The notes under the pieces were generated by a model. That model saw nothing but the letters and a program-made list of their open reading frames with translations, made no database searches and was not told the DNA's origin. The position numbers and the translations under genes were made by a program. Positions 8,427-15,929 of a DNA stretch of 64,000 nucleotides are shown in pieces. Location: positions 101,978 through 165,977 of the forward strand of contig NZ_BATR01000118.1 of the NCBI RefSeq assembly GCF_000739655.1, in the 5' to 3' direction. The number at the start of each line of letters is the position of its first letter. Within the stretch, counting starts at the first letter, position 1. Origin of the DNA: Verrucomicrobium sp. BvORR106. GTDB lineage: Bacteria; Verrucomicrobiota; Verrucomicrobiia; Verrucomicrobiales; Verrucomicrobiaceae.

Positions 8427-9494
8427 ATGTTTCAGCAATCGCTTGGGAAACAACTCTCAGCAGTTGCCCGCAAGATGTGGGTTATGAAGACGCCATATTC
8501 CTACCGGTGCACCCGGTTGAATCAGTTCTGTCCGTCTTTTCTGGCTGATGCCATGACTCAGGGCGCCTTTGAGCATTATTTGCTGGAGGGAAAATCCTGT
8601 GATCACTCTCAAGAGCACTGGCAGTACGGCGGAATTGTGCTGGATGTGATGTGTGGTGAATTTGGCGAATGGATTCGTGGGACTTTCCGCGCGGACCGGG
8701 TCTGCATCGGTTACTTCGAGTCTGCGTCGAAGGCGGCGTGGATCAATGGTTCATCGGTGGATGACCAGGTACTGCAGGTGTACACGGAGAAGTGCGAGCT
8801 GGCATGTCGGCTCTATCCGCAGACGCGGTGGGCCCTCATTCAAGTGCCTCGTTCGTGCCTGGAAAAGCACTTCCGCGAGGTTGTAGGAAACAGTGCAAGA
8901 TGGCCCTCCCTTGAGTCAGGGGGTGTCTCACTTTATTCCGGTGCGGAGGGACGTGTGGACGTAGGTGTCTGCTTTGACTTATGCACCTATCTGCTGGGGA
9001 AGGGCGGGGATCTGGCAGATCAAGGAGTGTCGATGCTTCTGGCGGCCATTTCACGGGCGATCTTGGGTGGGAAGCGTCAGGTTTCTAAAGACGAAGGGGG
9101 ACGAGGCTCCCAGGCGCTTCAGAAGGTGAAGCTGGCTGAGCTCTATCTGGCGGCTCACTTGGCTGAGAGTTACTCCAGCCATGAGTTCGCACGGGCGGTG
9201 GGGCTTTCAGAACGCAGCCTGGAGCTGCAGTTCAAGAAGATCTTCGGGATGAGTCCGAAGAAATGGCGTCAGTATATGGGGCTGAACATCGCTCATCGAC
9301 GACTCGGGAATGCGGGGGTGAAGCCAGGGGTGGTCGCAGAAATTGCGGCCTCCTGCGGCTTCTCTCATCCAGGACGCTTTTCGGCCGTCTATCGCGAGGT
9401 GTTTGGTGAACTACCTCTCTTCACGAAGAATGGTGAGAGACGGGGCCATTCTTTTAGTCAGCAGGAATCGATATTTAAGACCTTTATGCATTAG
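8427..9494 (+). CDS. AraC-family transcriptional regulator (copy 1)
   Basis: Up to 355 residues. The C-terminal 100 residues carry the two helix-turn-helix units of the AraC family, visible as HEFARAVGLSERSLELQFKK followed by GMSPKKWRQYMGLNIAHRRL and AEIAASCGFSHPGRFSAVYR. The N-terminal domain has no recognisable ligand motif but aligns with the next gene throughout (EHYLLEGKSCDHSQEHW against EHFLMGSDPCDVVHEHW; WINGSSV against WINGTEV). Comparison with that paralogue suggests the true start may be ATG 8475 or 8484 rather than 8427. Likely acts on the neighbouring barrel genes, an inference from position. Confidence 0.9.
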   Translation: MFQQSLGKQLSAVARKMWVMKTPYSYRCTRLNQFCPSFLADAMTQGAFEHYLLEGKSCDHSQEHWQYGGIVLDVMCGEFGEWIRGTFRADRVCIGYFESASKAAWINGSSVDDQVLQVYTEKCELACRLYPQTRWALIQVPRSCLEKHFREVVGNSARWPSLESGGVSLYSGAEGRVDVGVCFDLCTYLLGKGGDLADQGVSMLLAAISRAILGGKRQVSKDEGGRGSQALQKVKLAELYLAAHLAESYSSHEFARAVGLSERSLELQFKKIFGMSPKKWRQYMGLNIAHRRLGNAGVKPGVVAEIAASCGFSHPGRFSAVYREVFGELPLFTKNGERRGHSFSQQESIFKTFMH

Positions 9495-9538
9495 AGACGC
9501 TTATTAGGCTAAAGTCGTATGGACAAGGACTGACAAAT

Positions 9539-10585
9539 TTGATATTTTTCCACGCGATGGGCGGAACAACTCTCTACCGCACCCTTCGGTTGCATCGGTT
9601 TGATCCTGAAATGCTCGCGAACGTGTTGTCGCAGAGCAAGCTGGAGCACTTCCTCATGGGTAGCGATCCCTGTGATGTGGTGCATGAGCACTGGGAGGAT
9701 GAGGTGGTGCTGTTGGATCACGCCAAGTACAGCTTCAAAGCGTGGGTTCGCGGAGAGTTCGGCGACGGAAGGCTGTGCATTGGATTTATTCGAGATCATA
9801 TTAATCCTTGCTGGATCAACGGCACGGAGGTGCGATCAGATGAGATCGTCGTCTTCGCCGAGCATTCCGAACTGGCCTATCGTGCGGACCGCCACACCCA
9901 CTGGGTGGCTACTCAAGTGACGCGGGATTACCTACAGACGATGGCGCTGGAGTTTCTGGGGGAGGAGGTAGAGCTTCCCAGCCATGGGATGAAAAAGTAC
10001 CGGCCCCTTCCCGAGACGATGGCGCAGCTCCGCCGGGTCTTTGACGACTTTACCCGTCTCGTGCGGCGCACCGAGGTGGCGGTTGAGTGCTACAAAGACA
10101 TGTTCGTCTTCGCCCTTGTGGCGGCCCTGGGCGGTGTGTCAGCCCGATCGACCCCGTCTGAGACGGCGAAACTCCAGCAGGCCATGCTCACGGTGAAGCG
10201 TGCGGAGGCCTTTATTCTATCCAATCTCGCCCATCCCTATTCCAGCAGCGACTTCGCGGGGGTGCTGAGCATGACTGAGCGGAATGTGGAGCTACAGTTC
10301 AAGCGGATGTTTGGCATGTCGCCGCACCGGTGGCGGGAGTGCTTTGGACTGAACATGGCTTATCGGCGGCTCGCCCGTGCGCGATGGAAGGCGGGCTTGG
10401 TGTCAGACGTCGCGATGGAGTGTGGCTTCTCCCATGCGGGCCGGTTCTCCTCCAGTTACGGAAAGTTGTTTCACGAACTCCCGCATGAAACTGGGCGTGG
10501 CATGGAGCCTGCAAAGCTGGCCCCGCCGGTGTTTCCAATAGAAAGGGCGCCGGAGACCGGCGCCCAGGAAGAATCGAGCGATTAG
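9539..10585 (+). CDS. AraC-family transcriptional regulator (copy 2)
   Basis: A paralogue of the preceding gene, 44 bases downstream on the same strand. It has the C-terminal double helix-turn-helix (SDFAGVLSMTERNVELQFKR, GMSPHRWRECFGLNMAYRRL, AMECGFSHAGRFSSSYGKLF). Start choice is open: TTG 9539 has AAGGA nine bases upstream, while ATG 9557 gives a protein that begins level with its paralogue. The last codons overlap a GC-rich hairpin that works as the minus-strand terminator of fabH. The duplication is old, since only the domain cores remain closely similar. Confidence 0.9.
   Translation: MIFFHAMGGTTLYRTLRLHRFDPEMLANVLSQSKLEHFLMGSDPCDVVHEHWEDEVVLLDHAKYSFKAWVRGEFGDGRLCIGFIRDHINPCWINGTEVRSDEIVVFAEHSELAYRADRHTHWVATQVTRDYLQTMALEFLGEEVELPSHGMKKYRPLPETMAQLRRVFDDFTRLVRRTEVAVECYKDMFVFALVAALGGVSARSTPSETAKLQQAMLTVKRAEAFILSNLAHPYSSSDFAGVLSMTERNVELQFKRMFGMSPHRWRECFGLNMAYRRLARARWKAGLVSDVAMECGFSHAGRFSSSYGKLFHELPHETGRGMEPAKLAPPVFPIERAPETGAQEESSD
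10541..10565 (-). terminator. Intrinsic terminator of plsX-fabH
   Basis: On the minus strand a perfect 9-bp stem (GGGCGCCGG/CCGGCGCCC, triloop) is followed by TTTCTATT. It lies about 60 bases past the fabH stop and inside the last codons of the convergent AraC gene. A second inverted repeat (GGGCAGGAG/CTCCTGCCC) sits between them at about 10600-10620. Confidence 0.75.
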
Positions 10586-10625
10586 CTGGTGGTGAGGTGG
10601 GGCAGGAGAACCTCCTGCCCTGCGG

Positions 10626-11624
10626 CTACCACTTGATCACGGTGCTGGCCCAAGTGAAGCCACCACCGAAGGCTACGAGCAAAAGGATGTCTCCCCGCTG
10701 AATGCGCCCCGACCGGTTGGCCTCGTCAAGACATACTGGAATGGTCGCGGCGCTGGTGTTGCCGTACTTGTCCAGGTTGATGAAGGTACGCTCTTCAGGC
10801 ACGCCGAGGCGCTCTGCGATCGCGGAGATGATGCGAGCGTTCGCCTGGTGGGGAATCACCAGTTTCACGTCCTGTGCGGTGAGTCCCGCTTCTTTGAGCG
10901 CCTTCTCACTCGCCTGGCACATCCGGGTGACGGCGTGCTTGAAGGTCTCACGACCCTCCATGTGAATGGTGTTGGGCCGCAGATGGACGTTTTCGGCCGT
11001 GATGGGCAGGGCAGTGCCGCCGCCTGGGACCTTGAGGAGGTCGGCCAGATTGCCATCGGTACCCATGAAGCTGGAGATCACGCGTCCGGGGGCTTCGGGC
11101 TGGTCATCCCAGCGGAGCACTGCGGCCCCGGCACCATCGCCAAACAGCACGCAAGTATTGCGGTCAGTCCAGTTGATCAGACTGCTGAGCTTTTCCGCTC
11201 CAATGACGAGGGCTGTTTTGCGAGGGCCGCCGTTGATGAAGTGGCGCGCCGTCTGCAACGCGTAGAGGAAGCCGGAGCAGGCGGCGCTGATATCGAAACC
11301 CACCGCGTTGGTGGCACCAATCTTTTTCTGCACAAAGCAGGCAGTGGATGGGAAGAACATGTCCGGCGTCACCGTGGCAACGATGATGAGGTCCACTTCC
11401 TCAGGCTTGACGCCAGCGGTGTGCAGGGCTCGACGAGCGGCTTCGGCAGCCATGTCGCTCGTGGTTTCTTCTGGAGCGGCGATGCGCCGTTCCTTGATCC
11501 CCGTGCGGGTGGTGATCCATTCGTCGGAGGTCTCTACGAGCTTCTCCAGATCGTGGTTGGTCAGCACGCGGGCCGGCATGTAGCTGCCGGTACCGATGAT
11601 GCTGCATTGGCAATTGTCAGACAT
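10626..11624 (-). CDS. fabH: Beta-ketoacyl-ACP synthase III
   Basis: 332 residues, the usual length. FabH starts fatty acid synthesis by condensing acetyl-CoA with malonyl-ACP in the cytoplasm. The catalytic triad is visible: Cys116 in SAACSGF, His259 in IPHQANARI and Asn289 in KYGNTSAAT. The start overlaps the end of plsX by eight bases, so the two are translationally coupled. The order plsX-fabH is the classical phospholipid/fatty-acid arrangement. A strong terminator follows. Confidence 0.97.
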   Translation of the reverse strand: MSDNCQCSIIGTGSYMPARVLTNHDLEKLVETSDEWITTRTGIKERRIAAPEETTSDMAAEAARRALHTAGVKPEEVDLIIVATVTPDMFFPSTACFVQKKIGATNAVGFDISAACSGFLYALQTARHFINGGPRKTALVIGAEKLSSLINWTDRNTCVLFGDGAGAAVLRWDDQPEAPGRVISSFMGTDGNLADLLKVPGGGTALPITAENVHLRPNTIHMEGRETFKHAVTRMCQASEKALKEAGLTAQDVKLVIPHQANARIISAIAERLGVPEERTFINLDKYGNTSAATIPVCLDEANRSGRIQRGDILLLVAFGGGFTWASTVIKW

Positions 11625-12630
11625 GTGCGAAAACGTGTGAAGTAATGGCGTTCTGAATGTGAGGATTCACTTCATGAGTGACGGCTTCCATGCCGACACG
11701 CAGGGCATTCATGATGGCAGTGGGGGAACTGGAGCCGTGGCCGATGATGACGACGCCCCGCACACCCAGAAGGGGGCTGCCGCCGTAGGATTCATAGCTT
11801 CCCTTGCGCTTGACGGTGCGGAAGGCCTGCTGGGCCATCAGCGCACCCATCTTGCGGATGAAGGAGGCTTCGATCTCGTGCTTCAGCCATTTGAACATGG
11901 CCTTGGCCGTGGCTTCGCAGCTCTTCAGGATGACATTCCCGGTAAAACCGTCGCAGACGATGACGTCCAGCTCAGTTTCGAAGATGTCATGCCCTTCCAC
12001 ATTGCCTTTGAAATTGACGGGGGCCATCTTCAGCAGCGGGAAGGTTTCCTTGGCCAGGGAATTGCCCTTGGAATCCTCCTCACCCACGTTCATGAGGCCC
12101 ACCACCGGGGCGGCCTTGCCATGCACGTACTGGGCATAGGTGGAGCCCATGATGGCGTACTGCACCAGATGGCCGGGAGTCGCGTCGGGATTGGCACCGG
12201 CATCGAGGATATAACAAACCCCGTGCTCGTTCGGCATGGGGCTGGCGATGCCTGGAAAATCCACACCGTCCAGCCGGCCCAGCATAAGGGTGCCGGCTGC
12301 GACTGAGGCTCCAGTGTGACCGGCGCTGACGACGGCCTGGCACTGCCCCTGCTTGACGAGGTCCACCGCCATGGAGATGGAGGAGTTCTTTTTCCGTCGC
12401 ACCGCGTCCAGACCGGAGTCAGACATTTCCACCACCTGGGTAGAGTGCACGATTTCCACGCGTTCCCGCTGGCCGACCTCCTGGCGGTCGAGTTCGGCCT
12501 CGATCACATCCCGCGGACCGGTGAGGTAAAATTTCTTCACCAAAGGGAGACTCTCGAGGGCGAGTTTGAGGCCTCCAATTGGATTCTTCGGGGCTATATC
12601 GCCGCCCATGGCATCAAGGGCAAGGTTCAT
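11617..12630 (-). CDS. plsX: Phosphate acyltransferase PlsX
   Basis: 337 residues. PlsX makes acyl-phosphate from acyl-ACP for the PlsY step of phospholipid synthesis and works at the inner face of the membrane. Diagnostic sequence: ALDAMGGDIAPKNPI at the N-terminus, SAGHTGASVAAGTLMLGRL around residues 101-120, and VCDGFTGNVILKSCEA. It follows rpmF but is separated by about 220 bases containing an intrinsic terminator, so it probably also has its own promoter. Overlaps fabH. Confidence 0.97.
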   Translation of the reverse strand: MNLALDAMGGDIAPKNPIGGLKLALESLPLVKKFYLTGPRDVIEAELDRQEVGQRERVEIVHSTQVVEMSDSGLDAVRRKKNSSISMAVDLVKQGQCQAVVSAGHTGASVAAGTLMLGRLDGVDFPGIASPMPNEHGVCYILDAGANPDATPGHLVQYAIMGSTYAQYVHGKAAPVVGLMNVGEEDSKGNSLAKETFPLLKMAPVNFKGNVEGHDIFETELDVIVCDGFTGNVILKSCEATAKAMFKWLKHEIEASFIRKMGALMAQQAFRTVKRKGSYESYGGSPLLGVRGVVIIGHGSSSPTAIMNALRVGMEAVTHEVNPHIQNAITSHVFAHV

Positions 12631-12782
12631 GTCGTCTCAGGACCGTAGAGCATTGTCATGGCGAGGTAGCGCAGTCGGCAGGGGAGTGCAAATGCAAAGC
12701 AGCGTGAGGGAGCAGATGCGGGTGCCATCCTGCCTCCTAGCGGATGAAGGACTTACGCTTGTCGCACCGGGGGATGCGACAA

Positions 12783-12817
12783 CAAAAAATCCCCGCAACG
12801 CAAGGCGCTGCAGGGAT
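12783..12817 (-). terminator. Intrinsic terminator downstream of rpmF
   Basis: On the minus strand a 13-bp stem (ATCCCTGCAGCGC with ATCCCCGCAACGC as its partner, two wobble pairs) and a 3-base loop are followed by TTTTTTGTTG. It lies 37 bases after the rpmF stop and before plsX, separating what is a continuous operon in many bacteria. Confidence 0.8.
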
Positions 12818-12853
12818 CGAAGCTGTATGTCAGGAGTTGGGTAAGCCCGAGGC

Positions 12854-13036
12854 TTAGCCCGCGTCCACGTCAAGCACCTGGCGGTCGCCGTAGTAGCCGC
12901 AGGAAGGGCAGGCCACGTGGGAGGGAACAGCCGCTCCGCAGGAGGAGCAGGACTTAAGTTTGGGGGCACGCCAGCGGTTTGCGCCACGGCGCATCTTTTG
13001 ACGGCTCTTCGATTGTCTGCGCTTCGGGACGGCCAT
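12854..13036 (-). CDS. rpmF: 50S ribosomal protein L32
   Basis: 60 residues with the L32 start MAVPKRRQSKSRQKMRRG and an intact zinc site of two Cys pairs (CSSCG around residues 31-35, CPSCGYYG around 44-51), so this is the zinc-binding form. It lies three bases downstream of the YceD gene, the standard pairing. Confidence 0.97.
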   Translation of the reverse strand: MAVPKRRQSKSRQKMRRGANRWRAPKLKSCSSCGAAVPSHVACPSCGYYGDRQVLDVDAG

Positions 13037-13039
13037 GAT

Positions 13040-13531
13040 TCAGTTGCGTTTAGTGTTGTTCAGTTGATCGAGTGTTCCCCACACATTTCTGTCCGCAGCT
13101 TCGTCAAGCTCAGTGCCAAGGGGCTCCGTTTCAGGGCTGAACTTGCCTTCGGCGGGACATTCTCGAGGTGTAACGTTGCCGGTTTCACAGCGAGGGTAGG
13201 TCGGAAGGGCCAGCAGGATGTCCTCTCTTAGGTAAATTGTCAAGTCGATTGGATCTTCATTTTCAATCTCTACGTCCAATCCGTAGGTCTGAAGTTCCAC
13301 GCGGGTCTGGAATCGGTCCGCACAGCGACCACAAGTCAGCTCAAAAGTGGCCGCCAGATGACCGTGCACAATGATGTCGTTCTCGTCGCGCAGGACGGTC
13401 AGCTGATACTGGAGCGGACTGACGGGACGGGCAGGATCATCCTCAGACAGAGCGAAGATGGTCACGGGAAGCTGGCCTTCCACGTGCAGGCCTTCGGATG
13501 GGATACCGCGGGGGTCGATTTTGAGGTTCAT
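13040..13531 (-). CDS. yceD: YceD/DUF177 family protein
   Basis: 163 residues. Members of this family lie just upstream of rpmF, as here, and are linked to 23S rRNA accumulation in bacteria and plants. The core is FELTCGRCADRFQTRVELQTYGLDV, where a CxxC pair follows the acidic beta region, and a second Cys-containing segment follows (YPRCETGN...RECP). The C-terminus has the conserved VWGTLDQL segment. Sixteen bases separate it from coaD, so coaD-yceD-rpmF form one unit. Confidence 0.9.
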   Translation of the reverse strand: MNLKIDPRGIPSEGLHVEGQLPVTIFALSEDDPARPVSPLQYQLTVLRDENDIIVHGHLAATFELTCGRCADRFQTRVELQTYGLDVEIENEDPIDLTIYLREDILLALPTYPRCETGNVTPRECPAEGKFSPETEPLGTELDEAADRNVWGTLDQLNNTKRN

Positions 13532-13547
13532 AGCAAAGTTTTCCTTT

Positions 13548-14063
13548 TCAAGAAGTTACGCTGGCAGGGTCGGGGCGGGCGTTGCCGAGCTTGCGTTTTA
13601 GGGCCTCTGCGACATGGGCGGGGACGAAGGCTCTGATGTCTCCTCCCAGCCGGGCGATTTCCTTGACGATGCGGGAGCTGATGTAGGTCAATTCCTCTTG
13701 GGGAGTGAGGAAGAGCGTCTCCACCCGATTATCCAGTTTCCGGTTCATCAGGGCCATCTGGAACTCAAACTCAAAGTCAGAGACGGCGCGAAGACCACGG
13801 AGGACGGCACAAGCTCCCTCCCGGGCGGCGAACTCCACCAGCAGCCCTTCGAAGGGGCGTACGCTCACGTTGGTGAGTCCACTGGCCCGGGCTGCCTCTT
13901 CGATCATGGCCACCCGCTCATCCATGCTGAACAGGGATTGTTTCTGGTTATCCCTGGCGACGGCAACCACCATCTCATCAAAAAGGCGGGCTGCTCGCTG
14001 GAGGACGTCCAGATGGCCGTTGGTAATGGGGTCGAAGCTGCCAGGGTAGAGACCTTTGCGCAT
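13548..14063 (-). CDS. coaD: Phosphopantetheine adenylyltransferase
   Basis: 171 residues. CoaD transfers AMP from ATP to 4'-phosphopantetheine, the penultimate step of coenzyme A synthesis. The nucleotidyltransferase motif is GLYPGSFDPITNGHLDVLQR at residues 4-23. The family blocks RGLRAVSDFEFEFQMALMN and YISSRIVKEIARLGGD follow. Placed first in the coaD-yceD-rpmF unit and divergent from aat. Confidence 0.97.
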   Translation of the reverse strand: MRKGLYPGSFDPITNGHLDVLQRAARLFDEMVVAVARDNQKQSLFSMDERVAMIEEAARASGLTNVSVRPFEGLLVEFAAREGACAVLRGLRAVSDFEFEFQMALMNRKLDNRVETLFLTPQEELTYISSRIVKEIARLGGDIRAFVPAHVAEALKRKLGNARPDPASVTS

Positions 14064-14178
14064 GGCGGGTGATTGAGATGCCGGACCTTAAGCCGTACGC
14101 GGAGTGATGAAAGAGAAATTCTCATGCGGAACAGGCGTCCTGATAGTTGCGCGAAAACGCGTTTTCGATGAATAGTGG

Positions 14179-14781
14179 ATGTGGATATCCACTGAACCTT
14201 CTGTGTCTGCGTTAGAGCCCCGACTTCTCATCAGTGCGTACTGCAATGGGATTTTTCCCATGGGCATGGAGAACGGTCGTCTCTCCTGGTTTTCGCCCGA
14301 TCCACGCGGAGTTTTGCCCATCAGGGAATATCATGTGCCCAGAAGCGTCCGGGCGGAGTTGAAGAAGCGGAAGATCGAAGTGCGGGTGAACACGGCCTTC
14401 GGCGAGGTGTTGCGCGGCTGCGGTCAGCGCCGGGAAACCTGGATCTCCAAAGAGATCATCCACAGCTATGAACTGCTGCACAAGCTGGGGTATGCCCACT
14501 CTGTGGAAGCCTGGGAAAATGAGGAACTCATCGGTGGCCTTTATGGCGTGGCCATTGGCGGAGCCTTTTTTGGAGAGTCCATGTTCAGCCGGCGTTCCGG
14601 AGGGTCCAAGGCCGCACTGGTCTGGCTGATGGACTGGCTGAAGGAAAAACAGTTCCTCCTGCACGACACACAGTGGACTACTGCGCACCTGGCCATGTTC
14701 GGCGGGCGTGAGATCGCGAGGGAGGAGTATCTCTCAGTTCTGGAAGAAGCGGTGAAGATGTCCTCCCGGTTCCTGGGTTGA
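14179..14781 (+). CDS. aat: Leucyl/phenylalanyl-tRNA-protein transferase
   Basis: 200 residues, near the usual 190-240. Aat adds Leu or Phe to proteins with N-terminal Arg or Lys, marking them for ClpAP through ClpS (N-end rule). Signature blocks: LISAYCNGIFPMG, LSWFSPDPRGVLPI, VRVNTAFGEVLRGC and GGLYGVAIGGAFFGESMFSR. Divergent from coaD with about 115 bases between the starts. No ClpS or ClpA gene is visible in the window. Confidence 0.96.
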   Translation: MWISTEPSVSALEPRLLISAYCNGIFPMGMENGRLSWFSPDPRGVLPIREYHVPRSVRAELKKRKIEVRVNTAFGEVLRGCGQRRETWISKEIIHSYELLHKLGYAHSVEAWENEELIGGLYGVAIGGAFFGESMFSRRSGGSKAALVWLMDWLKEKQFLLHDTQWTTAHLAMFGGREIAREEYLSVLEEAVKMSSRFLG

Positions 14782-14829
14782 GCTGTGTTGGCGATAGCGA
14801 AAGTTGTTTCCTGAGTTGCCCCCCGTCAT

Positions 14830-15318
14830 CTAGACGCGGATAAAGAGGGCAGGATCAAACGGAGTATCATCGCTGCCTTCGAGAGGTGCGGCATCATCCG
14901 ATGTCTGAGATCCGGCGATCAGGAGTGCCCATGCTTTTGCAGCGGCAGCGAAGTTCTGCAGGACATTGCGCAACTCCACCCCGTCCAGCCCGGCAAGGGC
15001 GAGGTCGTACATCATGATGACATTTCCCTCTGGTGGCTCCAGCGCCATGCGTGTGCCGGAAGTATCTCTCCAGAGGTAGTTGTACTGGAGCAGGAGCTTG
15101 TGAAGCTGGCTGGCGCGTTCGTCCGTGGGTGTGCCCACATGAGTCGTCAGCACTAACTTGTCCCCCGACTTGTCCAAGAAGGCTTCCACGAGGAGTTCTT
15201 CGTTGAACATCAGGTCCCAGGAGACTCCGTTGTCATCCTCATGCTGCACCAGCGCCTCAAGATCGAGGATGGGTGCTACTTCGGCCAGCAATGAGGCAGG
15301 CAGCGTGGAATCTTGCAT
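14830..15318 (-). CDS. CesT/Tir-type secretion chaperone-like protein
   Basis: 162 residues, acidic. The pattern fits the CesT (type III secretion chaperone) fold: an N-terminal helix, then short strands (VSWDLMFNEELLVEAFLD, KLVLTTHVG), helix LHKLLLQYNYLWRD, strand pair TRMALEPPEGNVIMMYDLAL, and a C-terminal amphipathic helix (LRNVLQNFAAAAKAWALLIA). Members bind effectors in the cytoplasm and keep them competent for export. No secretion apparatus or effector gene is next to it, so it is an orphan. Identification rests on pattern only; it could be another small protein of the same fold. Confidence 0.55.
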   Translation of the reverse strand: MQDSTLPASLLAEVAPILDLEALVQHEDDNGVSWDLMFNEELLVEAFLDKSGDKLVLTTHVGTPTDERASQLHKLLLQYNYLWRDTSGTRMALEPPEGNVIMMYDLALAGLDGVELRNVLQNFAAAAKAWALLIAGSQTSDDAAPLEGSDDTPFDPALFIRV

Positions 15319-15360
15319 TCCTCCATCCTACAAGGGATGGAGGAATGTGTCGAGAAAGAC

Positions 15361-15378
15361 ACGCGGGATTGCCCGCGT
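15361..15378 (-). terminator. Hairpin after lspA
   Basis: A 7-bp stem ACGCGGG/CCCGCGT with a 4-base loop lies immediately past the lspA stop. On the minus strand it is followed by GTCTTTCTC, a weak T-rich stretch. Probable terminator of ileS-lspA. Confidence 0.5.
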
Positions 15379-15386
15379 TAGCAGCG

Positions 15387-15887
15387 TTACTTGGCAGCCT
15401 CTTTGGCCTGCTCCGCGGGATCCGCGCGGAACACGCCGCTCGCCAGCAGGAGGGCGGCGATGACCACGCAGGAGTCCGCCACGTTGAAGGACGGCCACGG
15501 ACTCGCAAAGGGCAAATGGAGGTCGAACGAGAGGAAGTCCACGACGTGATGATACATGAGGCGGTCGGTGAAATTTCCGCATACCCCAGCCACGATCAGG
15601 GCGATCGCAACACGATTCAGAATCCCCGGGAAGAACCCCTTCCGATAGGCCCAGATGAAGAAGCCGAGCGCTACGAGAGCGATGCCTCCGAAAATGTAGT
15701 TCGAGTACTCGCCCCCATTGAAGCTCCCAAAGGCGACCCCTGTGTTGTCGATGTAGTGGAGGGTGAAGAACCCTTCGATGACCTCGCGGCCGGGACCGCG
15801 AAGTTCGAAGTTCCGCACCACCCACGCCTTGGTGAGTTGATCGACGATGTACAGAGGGAGGCTCAGAAGGAGCAGGAGACGGAGCAT
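15387..15887 (-). CDS. lspA: Lipoprotein signal peptidase (signal peptidase II)
   Basis: 166 residues with four membrane segments. LspA cleaves prolipoprotein signal peptides in the inner membrane after diacylglyceryl transfer. The catalytic Asp pair is visible: Asp117 in RLMYHHVVDF and Asp138 in FNVADSCVV. The conserved HYIDNTGVAFG lies at residues 44-54. It follows ileS by 42 bases, the common ileS-lspA operon. Confidence 0.96.
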   Translation of the reverse strand: MLRLLLLLSLPLYIVDQLTKAWVVRNFELRGPGREVIEGFFTLHYIDNTGVAFGSFNGGEYSNYIFGGIALVALGFFIWAYRKGFFPGILNRVAIALIVAGVCGNFTDRLMYHHVVDFLSFDLHLPFASPWPSFNVADSCVVIAALLLASGVFRADPAEQAKEAAK

Positions 15888-15929
15888 GCTGAAGAAGGGA
15901 GGGGGTCAGGAATCTACAGGGGACCGGGA

